DNA from: an uncultured Rhodospirillaceae bacterium
Lineage (GTDB): Bacteria > Pseudomonadota > Alphaproteobacteria > Rhodospirillales > Magnetospirillaceae
Reading direction: 5' to 3'
Assembly: GCA_903901915.1 (NCBI GenBank)
Contig: CAIUSV010000088.1
Span: forward strand, 1 to 64,000
Length of the DNA stretch: 64,000 bases
Shown here: positions 17,609-25,787 of the stretch, piece by piece
How positions within the stretch are numbered: position 1 is the stretch's first letter
How the letters are laid out: the number at the start of each line of letters is the position of its first letter
Notes under the pieces: generated by a model
Database searches by the model: none
What the model was told of the DNA's origin: nothing
The model's input: only the letters and a program-made list of their open reading frames with translations
Program-made: the position numbers and the translations under genes

Positions 17609-18073
17609 ATGCGTATCGGCAAGGACACCGTGGTAACGCTGGACTACCGCGTCACCGACAGCGACGCCAACACGGTGGACGAGGGCGCCCAGCCGCTGGT
17701 CTACCTTCACGGTGGCTACGGCGGCCTGTTCGCCGCCCTCGAATCGGCGCTGGAGGGCAAGGAAACGGGCGAGGTCGTCACGGCCCGGCTCGAACCTGAT
17801 CAGGCCTTCGGCGAATACGACGCCGAGTTGATCAGCGTCGAGAGCCGCGACCTCTTCCCCGCCACCCTGGAGGTCGGCATGCAGTTCGAGCGCGTGGTCG
17901 AGGGCGGCGACGAGGAGACGGCGCTGTTCACCGTAACCGACATCGCCGACGGCAAGGTGGTGGTGGACGGCAACCACCCGCTGGCCGGCATGGTCCTGGT
18001 GTTCCACTGCACCGTGGCCGAAGTGCGCCCGGCGACCGCCGAGGAAATCGGCCACGGCCACACCCACGATTAG
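17609..18073 (+). CDS. slyD: FKBP-type peptidyl-prolyl cis-trans isomerase SlyD
   Basis: 154 residues. The FKBP part (MRIGKDTVVTLDYRVTD, with PLVYLHGGYGGLF and AFGEYD) is interrupted by the insert-in-flap chaperone domain, as in SlyD. The C-terminus ends in HGHTHD, a short metal-binding histidine tail compared with the long tail of the Escherichia coli protein. Predicted to isomerise prolyl bonds and assist folding, possibly with nickel delivery. It directly follows the TPR gene and probably shares its transcript. Confidence 0.95.
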   Translation: MRIGKDTVVTLDYRVTDSDANTVDEGAQPLVYLHGGYGGLFAALESALEGKETGEVVTARLEPDQAFGEYDAELISVESRDLFPATLEVGMQFERVVEGGDEETALFTVTDIADGKVVVDGNHPLAGMVLVFHCTVAEVRPATAEEIGHGHTHD

Positions 18074-18074
18074 G

Positions 18075-18156
18075 GTTTGATGCCGTTACACAGGATCAAA
18101 CGCCGCTCTGGCTCAAGAGTTTCCCGATTTTCCGATTCAGCTTAAATGCGGGAAAC
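18075..18156. terminator. Two inverted repeats between convergent slyD and rmuC
   Basis: The gap between the convergent stops contains GTTTGAT (18075-18081) complementary to ATCAAAC (18095-18101), and GTTTCCCG (18119-18126) complementary to CGGGAAAC (18149-18156). Neither is followed by a proper T-run, so a bidirectional terminator or transcript-stabilising structure is only a suggestion. Confidence 0.35.
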
Positions 18157-18157
18157 G

Positions 18158-19498
18158 CTAGGCGGACGGCGGCTCGTCCTCGCCGGCATCCTCGATGGCG
18201 GTGGCGCCCAACGCCAGCAGGGCTTCGACGCCGGTATCGGCGATGGCTTCGACCGAGCGCAGGCGGCGGTCGATGGCGCGCTTGCGCACGGCGACGTCAT
18301 CGATGGTCTTCGACGCCTCCTGAAGCTTCTTCTGCACCTTGTCCAGCACCTCGCCGTATTTGCCGAACTCGGTCTTGACCGCGCCCAGGATCTCCCAGAC
18401 CTCGCTAGAGCGCCGTTCGATCGCCAGGGTCTTAAAGCCCATCTGGATGGCGTTGAGGATGGCGCCCAGCGTGGTCGGGCCGGCGGCGACCACCTTGAAG
18501 TCGCGTTGGATCATGTCCACCAGGCCGGGGCGGCGCAGCACCTCGGCGTAAAGGCCCTCGGTGGGCAGGAACAGAATGGCGAAATCGGTGGTGACGGGCG
18601 GATTGATGTACTTGTCGCGAATGTCCCTGGCGAATGACTTGATCCGGGTTTCCAACGCCTTGGCGGCGGCCTCCACCGCGTCGGGGTCGGCGCGTTCCAC
18701 CGCCATTTGCAGGCGCTCGTAATCTTCGTTGGGGAACTTGGAATCGATAGGCAGCAAAACCTCGGGGTCGTCGTCGCCCTTGCCCGGCAGGCGGATGGCG
18801 TAGTCCACCCGCTCGGCGCTGCCCTTGCGGCAATTGGCCTCGCGGGCATACTGATCGGCGCGGAAGATCTGGTCCAGCAGATTGCCCAACTGGACCTCGC
18901 CCCAGGTGCCGCGGGTCTTGACGTTGGTCAGCACCCGCTTGAGGTCGCCAACGCCGCTGGCCAGGCTCTGCATCTCGCCCAGGCCCTTGTGCACCTGCTC
19001 CAGCCGCTCGCTGACCAGCTTGAACGATTCGCCCAGGCGCTTTTCCAGGGTGCCTTGCAGCTTCTCGTCCACGGTCTGACGCATCTGCTCCAGCTTGGCG
19101 GTATTCTCGCCGCGCAGCTTGTCCAGCTGTTCGGCGATCACCCTGGTCTGGTCCTTGAGGGCGGCGCCGAGGCTTTCGCCCAACTGCTTGATGCCGCCCA
19201 GCACCTCCTCGCGCAGGTTGCGCCCCTGGCTGGCCTGATCCGAGCGGAACTCGGCCAGCTTTTGTTCCACCAGCAGCCGCAGCTCGGTGTGGTTCCTTTC
19301 CGCCGAGGCGGAGGCCTGGTCCTGGAAGGCGCGGATGCTGTCGCCGATCTCGCGGCGATCCTGTCGGGCCTCGTCACGCAACGACCGTTCCAGCCGGTCG
19401 AGCCGGTCGCTCAGGTCCTCGCGCCGACGCAGCAAAAGGATGATCACCGCCGCCAGGGTGACGAGCGACAACAAGGCGGACAGCAGCGGATAGCTCAT
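18158..19498 (-). CDS. rmuC: RmuC family DNA recombination protein
   Basis: 446 residues. One N-terminal membrane helix (about 5-22), a long coiled coil (about 25-190), then the RmuC nuclease-like domain with TRGTWGEVQLGNLL, LPIDSKFPNEDYERL and FLPTEGLYAEVLRRP. RmuC limits inversions between short inverted repeats in Escherichia coli; the domain belongs to the PD-(D/E)XK-like group. The start is the ATG at 19496-19498; the longer frame upstream is antisense to the neighbouring membrane protein gene. Convergent with slyD, divergent from the flippase-like gene. Confidence 0.94.
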   Translation of the reverse strand: MSYPLLSALLSLVTLAAVIILLLRRREDLSDRLDRLERSLRDEARQDRREIGDSIRAFQDQASASAERNHTELRLLVEQKLAEFRSDQASQGRNLREEVLGGIKQLGESLGAALKDQTRVIAEQLDKLRGENTAKLEQMRQTVDEKLQGTLEKRLGESFKLVSERLEQVHKGLGEMQSLASGVGDLKRVLTNVKTRGTWGEVQLGNLLDQIFRADQYAREANCRKGSAERVDYAIRLPGKGDDDPEVLLPIDSKFPNEDYERLQMAVERADPDAVEAAAKALETRIKSFARDIRDKYINPPVTTDFAILFLPTEGLYAEVLRRPGLVDMIQRDFKVVAAGPTTLGAILNAIQMGFKTLAIERRSSEVWEILGAVKTEFGKYGEVLDKVQKKLQEASKTIDDVAVRKRAIDRRLRSVEAIADTGVEALLALGATAIEDAGEDEPPSA

Positions 19499-19637
19499 GG
19501 CGGGGAGACCGTTGGATAGCGGCGGGTGCCGCACTCTACCACTCCCATTCGGACAGCGTCCAAATCTGCGTGGGTGGAAACACCGGCGAGGGCACACAAT
19601 GTCTCTTGGCGAAAGTATCCCCCGCGAGGAGGGGCAG

Positions 19638-20612
19638 ATGCCGATGCGATGGGGCATGGTGCTGGGACTGACCGCCGGGATCGGGCTGTTCGCCCTGCTG
19701 GTGGCGGGCCACGACGGCGCGCGGATTCTCGATCTGCTGGATGGAATGGGCTGGGGATTGGCGGCGGTGGTGGCCGTGCGTGCCGCCATACTGGTTCTGT
19801 GTGGCCGGGGCTGGGCCGAGTTGCTGTCGTCCTTCGAGCCACCGTCCCTCAGGGTATTCGTCACGCTGCGCTGGCTGCGCGAGGCCATCAACGTGCTGCT
19901 GCCGGTGGCCCAGATCGGCGGCGATCTGATGGGGGCACGGCTGCTGACCTTCTGGAAGGTCCCGGGCGGGATGGCCGGGGCCAGCATCCTGGTGGATGTT
20001 CTGCTGCGGGCCACCGCGCAGTTGTTGTTCGTCCTGCTGGGGGTGGCGGTGTTGCTGCCGCGCGCCAGCGCCACCGCCCCGGCCGCCTGGGCGGAAATGG
20101 CGCTGCCGGCGATGGGGCTTGGATTGGCCGGGTTCTATCTGGCTCAACGCCACGGCCTGTTCCGGCTGGTGGAGCGACTGCTGGATTGGGTCGGCACCCG
20201 CTGGCCGCAAGTGGCCTTGGGCGGGCAATTGCACCTCGACGACGGGCTCACCGCGATCTACCGCTGCCGGGGCGCGGTGTGGCGAGCCTTCTGCTGGCAT
20301 TTCGCCGCCTGGCTGCTGGGGGTGGCGGAAATCTGGATCGGGCTGCTCTGTCTGGGCCAACCGCCCAGCCTGATTGCCGCCCTGGTGCTGGAAAGCCTGG
20401 GTCAGGCGGTTCGCAGCGCCTCGTTTCCGGTTCCCGGCGCGCTGGGCGTGCAGGAAGGTGGCTTCGTGGTGGTCGGCGCCATCTTCGGCCTGGGCCCCGA
20501 AGCGGCGCTGGCATTGTCGCTGCTGAAGCGGGTGCCCGATCTGGTGCTGGGACTTCCGGGCCTGCTGGCCTTGAACCTGCTCGAAAGCCGGCGGCCGATC
20601 ACGACCCCGTGA
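19638..20612 (+). CDS. Lysylphosphatidylglycerol synthetase/flippase-type integral membrane protein
   Basis: 324 residues with about seven to eight hydrophobic helices (for example 6-24, 34-52, 116-138, 145-163, 228-246). Family features include LRWLREAINVLLPVAQIGGDL and SFPVPGALGVQEGG, matching the UPF0104/TIGR00374 group, which covers the membrane half of MprF and the hopanoid-associated HpnL proteins. No catalytic aminoacyl-transfer domain is attached, so a lipid-translocase-like role is more likely than lysyl-PG synthesis. The chosen ATG follows GAGGAGGGG. Its last 14 bases overlap the convergent rsmD gene. Confidence 0.85.
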   Translation: MPMRWGMVLGLTAGIGLFALLVAGHDGARILDLLDGMGWGLAAVVAVRAAILVLCGRGWAELLSSFEPPSLRVFVTLRWLREAINVLLPVAQIGGDLMGARLLTFWKVPGGMAGASILVDVLLRATAQLLFVLLGVAVLLPRASATAPAAWAEMALPAMGLGLAGFYLAQRHGLFRLVERLLDWVGTRWPQVALGGQLHLDDGLTAIYRCRGAVWRAFCWHFAAWLLGVAEIWIGLLCLGQPPSLIAALVLESLGQAVRSASFPVPGALGVQEGGFVVVGAIFGLGPEAALALSLLKRVPDLVLGLPGLLALNLLESRRPITTP

Positions 20613-21153
20613 CCACCAGGAACATCAACTTGGCCGCGCCGTGACGGCGCTGGTCCACCGCCTCGAAACCGGATGGTGGAACGAAATCCTCGTCGCTGGC
20701 GACTTCAACCACCACCAGCGCCCCGTCTGCCAGCCAGCCCCGGGCGGCGAGGCCCTCCAGACAGGGAACCGCCAGCCCCGAACCATAGGGCGGGTCGAGG
20801 AAAACCAGGGTACAGGAGGCCGGGGCGGCGGGCGGGCGGGCGGCATCGGCACGGATCACCTTGGCGCGGCCGTCCTCGCCCAGCGCCTTGACGTTGGCGT
20901 AGATGGCGGCCAGCGAGTCGGCGTGGAGCTCGATAAAACTGGCCTGGGCGGCGCCGCGCGACAGCGCCTCCAGCCCCAGCGCCCCCGAGCCGGCGAAGGC
21001 GTCGAGCACGCGGGCGCCCTCCAACTCGACCAGATCGGTATGGGCCAGGATGTCGAACAGCGCCTGACGCACCCGGTCGGCGGTGGGCCGGGCGGTACGA
21101 CCGGGTGGCGCGGCCAGCCGGCGGCCCTTATGGCGTCCGGCGACGATTCGCAT
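20599..21153 (-). CDS. rsmD: 16S rRNA (guanine966-N2)-methyltransferase RsmD
   Basis: 184 residues. Starts MRIVAGRHKGR, has the SAM-binding strand LDAFAGSGALGLEALSRG and the catalytic motif FLDPPYG. All of this is diagnostic for RsmD, which methylates G966 of 16S rRNA. The start ATG lies inside the end of the upstream pseudouridine synthase gene (26-base overlap). Both encode rRNA-modifying enzymes and are probably co-transcribed. Confidence 0.96.
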   Translation of the reverse strand: MRIVAGRHKGRRLAAPPGRTARPTADRVRQALFDILAHTDLVELEGARVLDAFAGSGALGLEALSRGAAQASFIELHADSLAAIYANVKALGEDGRAKVIRADAARPPAAPASCTLVFLDPPYGSGLAVPCLEGLAARGWLADGALVVVEVASDEDFVPPSGFEAVDQRRHGAAKLMFLVVTGS

Positions 21154-22000
21154 GGGGCTTCTTCGCGCGCATATCCTCGGCCAGCTTGTGCTTGCGGGCC
21201 TTGGCCGCCACCCGCTGATCCTTTTCGCGCTCGCCGGCGGGGCGGGCGTCGGCCTTGGCGTGCAGCACCGCCTTGCCCTCGCCCAACTGTTCGCGCAACA
21301 CCTTGCCGGGGACTTCCTCGGCGGCGCCCTCGTCCAGGATGCCGAGTTGGAACGGACCATAGGCGACACGGATCAGCCGGGTCACCGGCCAGCCCAGATG
21401 CTCCATCACCCGGCGGATCTCGCGGTTCTTGCCCTCGTGCAGCGACACGGTCAGCCAGGCGTTGGCGCCTTGCTGGCGGTCCAGCGTCGCCTTGATCGAG
21501 CCATAGGCGATGCCCTCGACGGTGACGCCGCGATCCAGCCGCGCCAGGGCCTCGGCGTTGACCTCGCCGTGAACGCGCACCCGATAGCGCCGCACCCAGG
21601 CGTTGGACGGCAGTTCAAGCTTGCGTGCCAGTTCGCCGTCGTTGGTCAGCAGCAGCAGCCCTTCGGAATTGAGATCCAGCCGGCCGACCGAGACCACCCG
21701 GGGTAGTCCCTCGGGCAATTTGTCGAACACCGTCGGCCGCCCTTCCGGATCCTTGTGGGTGGTGACCAGCCCGGCTGGCTTGTGATAGCGCCACAGCCGG
21801 GTGCGCTCGGGTTCGGCCAGCGGTTGACCGTCCACCAGAATCACATCGCCGGGGCCGACCACGCAGGCGGGGCTGTCGAGCCTGCTGCCGTTCACCACCA
21901 CCCGCCCCGCCTCGATCCAGCGCTCGGCCTCGCGGCGCGAACACAACCCGGCGCGGGCCAGCCGCTTGGCGATGCGCTCCCCTTCGGCTCGCTCGGTCAT
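21128..22000 (-). CDS. RluB/RsuA-type 23S/16S rRNA pseudouridine synthase
   Basis: 290 residues. N-terminal S4 RNA-binding domain (RLARAGLCSRREAERWIEAGRV), then the catalytic RsuA domain with VGRLDLNSEGLLLLTNDG, where the Asp of GRLD is the nucleophile, and KNREIRRVMEHLGWPV. The C-terminal 50 residues are Lys/Arg-rich. RluB (23S U2605) is the most likely activity; RluE/RsuA types are alternatives. The first nine codons (MTERAEGER) occur a second time 104 bp upstream as part of the inserted repeat. The start at 21998-22000 overlaps the stop of the repeat mini-ORF. Confidence 0.92.
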   Translation of the reverse strand: MTERAEGERIAKRLARAGLCSRREAERWIEAGRVVVNGSRLDSPACVVGPGDVILVDGQPLAEPERTRLWRYHKPAGLVTTHKDPEGRPTVFDKLPEGLPRVVSVGRLDLNSEGLLLLTNDGELARKLELPSNAWVRRYRVRVHGEVNAEALARLDRGVTVEGIAYGSIKATLDRQQGANAWLTVSLHEGKNREIRRVMEHLGWPVTRLIRVAYGPFQLGILDEGAAEEVPGKVLREQLGEGKAVLHAKADARPAGEREKDQRVAAKARKHKLAEDMRAKKPHANRRRTP

Positions 22001-22104
22001 GACATGGCCCTCAAACGCCGGGCGCCCACTCCGTGGGCTGGGCTCCTCCGCTGCGCTCCGGGGCGCTCAACGCGCCCGCGCTCCCCTTCGGCTCGCTCGG
22101 TCAT
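21997..22104 (-). repeat. Palindromic interspersed repeat forming a 35-codon bridging mini-ORF
   Basis: A second copy of the repeat family, here with a 27-bp perfect direct repeat (21974-22000 and 22078-22104) that includes the first nine codons of the pseudouridine synthase gene. On the minus strand an ATG at 22102-22104 overlaps the TGA of the upstream amidotransferase gene. It opens a stop-free frame of 35 codons that ends with TGA 21997-21999, overlapping the pseudouridine synthase ATG. The peptide shares RGRVERPGAQRRSP and GARRLRA with the 8-kb copy. Hairpins include CCCAC-TCC-GTGGG and GGGCGC-TCAAC-GCGCCC on the plus strand. Confidence 0.88.
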
Positions 22105-22817
22105 CGGCACGCCTCGACGAAGGCGCGCAGCAAGGCGGTGTCGGCGGGGCTGATGATGTATTCCGGGTGCCATTGCACCCCGATGCAGAAACGGCGGCTG
22201 GGGTCCTCGATTCCTTCGATCACTCCGTCGGGGGCGATGGCGTCGGCGACGCAGCCGGGGGCGACGTCCCTGACCGCCTGATGGTGGGCCGAGTTGACCG
22301 GAATGCGCGCGGCGCCGCAGATGCCCGCCAGCTTCGAGCCGGCCAGCACGTCGACCCAATGGCCGGGCTCGGTGCGGGGATTGGGCTGCTCGTGGGCCAG
22401 GGCGTCGTCGATCTCGTCGGGAATGTGCTGGATCAGGGTGCCGCCCAAGGCGACGTTGATCAGCTGCTGGCCGCCGCAGATGCCGAGAACGGGCAGGTCA
22501 CGCGCCACCGCGCCCTTGACGATGGCCAACTCGAACTCGGTGCGCCGCGCCTTCAGGGTGGTGACGCTGGCATGGCGGGTAGTGGCGCCGAATAGCGCCG
22601 GGTCGATATCGAAAGCGCCGCCGGTGACGATCAGGCCCCGGATCAGGCCGAGATAGATCGAAGCCAGATCGGGTTCGTGCGGCAGCAGCACCGGGACGCC
22701 ACCCGCCGCCACCACGGTCTCGCAGTAGTTCCGGCGCAGCGCGTACCACGGCATATGGGAATAGCCGCCGGGTTCCTCGCTGTCCAAGGTGATGCCGATG
22801 ACGGGTCTGGCGGTCAT
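22101..22817 (-). CDS. Peptidase C26 / gamma-glutamyl-gamma-aminobutyrate hydrolase-type class I amidotransferase
   Basis: 238 residues. The nucleophile elbow GICGGQQLIN (Cys at about 112) and the distal QWHPEY (His about 212, Glu 214) form an intact class I glutamine-amidotransferase triad. The N-terminal RPVIGITLD and the GLIVTGGAFDIDPALFG segment match the PuuD/C26 group, which hydrolyses gamma-glutamyl linkages in polyamine degradation. No puu genes are nearby, so the substrate is uncertain. Its TGA overlaps the mini-ORF ATG; without the inserted repeat it would overlap the pseudouridine synthase ATG directly. Confidence 0.9.
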   Translation of the reverse strand: MTARPVIGITLDSEEPGGYSHMPWYALRRNYCETVVAAGGVPVLLPHEPDLASIYLGLIRGLIVTGGAFDIDPALFGATTRHASVTTLKARRTEFELAIVKGAVARDLPVLGICGGQQLINVALGGTLIQHIPDEIDDALAHEQPNPRTEPGHWVDVLAGSKLAGICGAARIPVNSAHHQAVRDVAPGCVADAIAPDGVIEGIEDPSRRFCIGVQWHPEYIISPADTALLRAFVEACR

Positions 22818-22891
22818 GACTGGATGCCCTCTTGCGACCAATGCCTTCCTATACAGTTCCGGCCGGCGCGAAGCCATGCTAAAGCGGGGCC

Positions 22892-23332
22892 ATGAACGGG
22901 TTCATGCGGATCGCCTTCGAGCAGGCCGAGGCCGCCGCGCGGCGCGGCGAGGTGCCGGTGGGTGCCGTGCTGGTCGGAGGCGGCAGGGTGATCGCCGCCG
23001 ACGGCAACCGGGTCGAACAGTTGAACGACCCGACCGCCCACGCCGAAATGCAGGTCATCCGGGCCGCGGCGGCGGTAACCGGCGACGGCCGGCTGGACGG
23101 CTGCGACCTCTACGTCACCCTGGAGCCCTGCCCCATGTGCGCCGCCGCCATCGCGCTGGCCCGCGTCCGGCGGCTTTATTTCGGCGCCTACGACCCCAAG
23201 GGCGGCGGTGTCGAGCACGGCGCCAGGGTGTTCGACCATGCCACCTGCCACCACCGCCCCGAAATCTATGGCGGCATCGACGAACGCCGGGCGGCCGAGC
23301 TGTTGCGGGATTTCTTCAGGGAACGCCGCTGA
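22892..23332 (+). CDS. tadA: tRNA-specific adenosine deaminase TadA
   Basis: 146 residues. Zinc-site motifs HAEMQ (His about 51, catalytic Glu 53) and PCPMCA (two Cys about 83-86), plus the TLEPCPMC block specific to TadA. It deaminates A34 of tRNA-Arg(ACG) to inosine, an essential step. RBS-like AAAGCGGGG lies before the ATG. Its 3' end overlaps the convergent HAD gene by 17 bases. Confidence 0.95.
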   Translation: MNGFMRIAFEQAEAAARRGEVPVGAVLVGGGRVIAADGNRVEQLNDPTAHAEMQVIRAAAAVTGDGRLDGCDLYVTLEPCPMCAAAIALARVRRLYFGAYDPKGGGVEHGARVFDHATCHHRPEIYGGIDERRAAELLRDFFRERR

Positions 23333-24002
23333 CGCCTTCCAGCCAGCCGACCAGATCGGCGGTGATGTGATGGACGTGGCCAAGATCGGTTTCGTCCTGC
23401 TTCAGCATGCCGGAATCGGGATGGCCATCCTCGCGCACCCACAAGGTGGTCATGCCGATGGCGGCGGCGGGAACCAGGTTAAGGTGGATGTCCTCGACCA
23501 TCAGCGCGCCCCTGGGATCGATGGCGTGACGCTCGACCATCCGCCGGTAGGTCTCGGGTTCGGGCTTGGGCAGGAAGCCGGCGGCCTTGATGTCGAAGAT
23601 GCCCTCGAAGTGCCGGGCGACGCCGAGACGCGCCAACACGTTCTCGGCGTGGCGCTCCGAGCCGTTGGTGAACACCAGCTTGCGCCCCGGCAGCCGCGCC
23701 AGCACCGCGTCCAGCCGGGGTGCGGCGGCCAGCACGGTACAGTCGATATCGTGAACGTAGGACAGGAATGCCTCGGGCTCGATGGCGTGGATCAGCATCA
23801 GACCACGCAAGGTGGTGCCGAACTGATGGTAATAGCGCTTCTGAAGGGCGCGGACCTCGTCCGGCGGCAGACCAAGCCGCTCGGCGATGAATCCGCGCAT
23901 CCGCACGTCGATCTGGGGAAACAGGCTCGACGAGGCCGGATACAAGGTGTTGTCCAGGTCGAACACCCACGACTCGATGCAAGACAGGTTTTCTGGCGGC
24001 AT
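23316..24002 (-). CDS. Pyrimidine 5'-nucleotidase-type HAD hydrolase
   Basis: 228 residues. HAD motif I is FDLDNTLYP (Asp about 13 and 15), motif II VFTNGS, motif III Lys in LPKPEPE, and motif IV MVEDIHLNL. The DNTLYPAS variant and the small cap match the TIGR01993 pyrimidine 5'-nucleotidase group (SDT1/Phm8-like), which dephosphorylates nucleoside monophosphates. I use the ATG at 24000-24002 (MPPENLSC); an upstream ATG at 24044 adds an unconserved stretch. Confidence 0.88.
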   Translation of the reverse strand: MPPENLSCIESWVFDLDNTLYPASSSLFPQIDVRMRGFIAERLGLPPDEVRALQKRYYHQFGTTLRGLMLIHAIEPEAFLSYVHDIDCTVLAAAPRLDAVLARLPGRKLVFTNGSERHAENVLARLGVARHFEGIFDIKAAGFLPKPEPETYRRMVERHAIDPRGALMVEDIHLNLVPAAAIGMTTLWVREDGHPDSGMLKQDETDLGHVHHITADLVGWLEGVSGVP

Positions 24003-24107
24003 GAGCCATTGGTAGCCGCCACCGGACGCCGGCGCAAGCGGCAACGGCTTAGGGGATCGTTAAACGGCGGCGCCTATGGTATGGGAAGATCAAAGGCCTA
24101 GGAAGCG

Positions 24108-25787
24108 ATGGACGCACCCGAAGACAAACACCGCGGCAGGACCGCGCACGGCGGACGGCTTGCCGTAACCCTGGGGCAGGATGGTTTGTCGGCGTTCCCC
24201 GGCCCGGCGCTGCTGCTCGACCGCCACGGCGCGGTGATCGCCGCCAATGCCCGCGCCGACGGACTGGTCGCCGCCATCGCCCAGGGACACCTGGCCTGCC
24301 TGACCGATCTTCTGGCCGCGCCGGGCACCACCCGGGTGGAAGGCCTGCCGGTATCGGGCGGCGGCAGCCTGATTCTCGATCTGGTGGCATTGCCCGCCGA
24401 GGGCGGCCAAGCCCTGGTGATCGGCCGCGACGTGACGTTGGAACGCAACCTGCGCGCCGCCTTGGTGGAATCGCGCCAGCGTTACAAGGATCTGGTCGAG
24501 ATTTCCAGCGACTTCGCCTGGGAAATCGGCCCCGACGGCCGCTTCGTCTTCGTCAGCCCCAAGGGAGCGTTGGGTTTCGCCGCCGATGAACTGGTGGGAC
24601 ACCGGCCCGCCGACTTCGTCATACAGGACGGAGCCGGCCCCGGACCGGGGCCGTTTTCCGCCATCGTCGGCGTCGAGGACGTCGAGATCTGGATGCGCCA
24701 GAGCGATGGCACCGACGCCTGCCTGCTGGCCTCGGCCACGCCCATCCGCAACGAGGAGGGCGAGTGGCGGGGGGCCCGCGGCGTCTGCCGCGACATCACC
24801 CAGGAACGCCTGCGTGACGCTGCTCTCAGCCGCGCCAACAACCGGGAACGGCTGCTGGGCTACATCGTGCGCACCATCCGCGACGAGGTCGAACCCGCCG
24901 ACATGCTCAAGGCGGCGGCCGAGGCGACCTCCCGCGCCCTGGGGGCGTCGGGGTGCCAGATCTTCCGCATCCTGCCCGACGGCTCGGACTTTGAACTGGC
25001 GGCGGTGTATGGCGAGGCGGGTGATGCCAGGGCGGTGCTGGACTCCTTCCTGGCATCGGACCATTTCGACGCCGATCTGCAAGGGTGGCGGGTGCTGGCC
25101 ACCGTCTGCCGCTATCGCCATTCCATCAACGGCGCCGTGGTGCTGTGGCGATCCGCCGAGCGGGCCGCCTGGAGCGACGACGATCGCCTGCTGGTCGACG
25201 ACGTCGCCAATCAGGCCGGCCTCGCCGCCGAGCAGATCACCAACCACGAACGGGTGGTCAAGCTGTCGCGCACCGACGGGCTGACCGGCCTGTTCAACCG
25301 CCGCGCCTTCTTCGAGGAGATTTCACGCCGCTTCGGCCGCCTGACCCACGAGCAGCGGCCGGCGGCGCTGATCTATGTCGATCTCGACAACTTCAAGGCG
25401 GTCAACGACATGCATGGTCACCAGACCGGCGACCACGCCCTGTTGGCGGTGCGCGACCTGCTGCTGCGCCATACCCGGCCCATCGATCTGGTGGCGCGCC
25501 TCGGCGGCGACGAATTCGCCATCTGGCTGGAAGGCGCCGAAGAACGCATCGCGGTACAGCGCTGCCACGACCTGCTGGGCACCGCCCACGAACTGGCATG
25601 CTTTTCCGGCAGCCCGGAAAAGCCGCTGCACTTCTCGTTGGGGGTGGCGGTGCATTCCGGCGGTGACCGCGAGTCCATCGAGGAACTGATCGTGCGCGCC
25701 GACCGGGCGATGTACGAGGTCAAGCGCGGCGGCAAAGGCGCCTGGCGGCTGGCGCCGCCCTGGGGTGACGGGGGAGGGGCACGGTGA
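24108..25787 (+). CDS. PAS-GAF-GGDEF diguanylate cyclase
   Basis: 559 residues, no membrane segment. A PAS-like N-terminus leads to a clear PAS domain beginning at about residue 125 (SRQRYKDLVEISSDFAWEI). A GAF-like region spans about 255-385, and a GGDEF domain covers about 390-550. The active-site sequence is RLGGDEF (about 465), so catalytic c-di-GMP synthesis is expected. I do not see an RxxD inhibitory site at the usual distance. The stop overlaps the GTG start of the DUF2336 gene, implying a functional pair. Confidence 0.93.
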   Translation: MDAPEDKHRGRTAHGGRLAVTLGQDGLSAFPGPALLLDRHGAVIAANARADGLVAAIAQGHLACLTDLLAAPGTTRVEGLPVSGGGSLILDLVALPAEGGQALVIGRDVTLERNLRAALVESRQRYKDLVEISSDFAWEIGPDGRFVFVSPKGALGFAADELVGHRPADFVIQDGAGPGPGPFSAIVGVEDVEIWMRQSDGTDACLLASATPIRNEEGEWRGARGVCRDITQERLRDAALSRANNRERLLGYIVRTIRDEVEPADMLKAAAEATSRALGASGCQIFRILPDGSDFELAAVYGEAGDARAVLDSFLASDHFDADLQGWRVLATVCRYRHSINGAVVLWRSAERAAWSDDDRLLVDDVANQAGLAAEQITNHERVVKLSRTDGLTGLFNRRAFFEEISRRFGRLTHEQRPAALIYVDLDNFKAVNDMHGHQTGDHALLAVRDLLLRHTRPIDLVARLGGDEFAIWLEGAEERIAVQRCHDLLGTAHELACFSGSPEKPLHFSLGVAVHSGGDRESIEELIVRADRAMYEVKRGGKGAWRLAPPWGDGGGAR

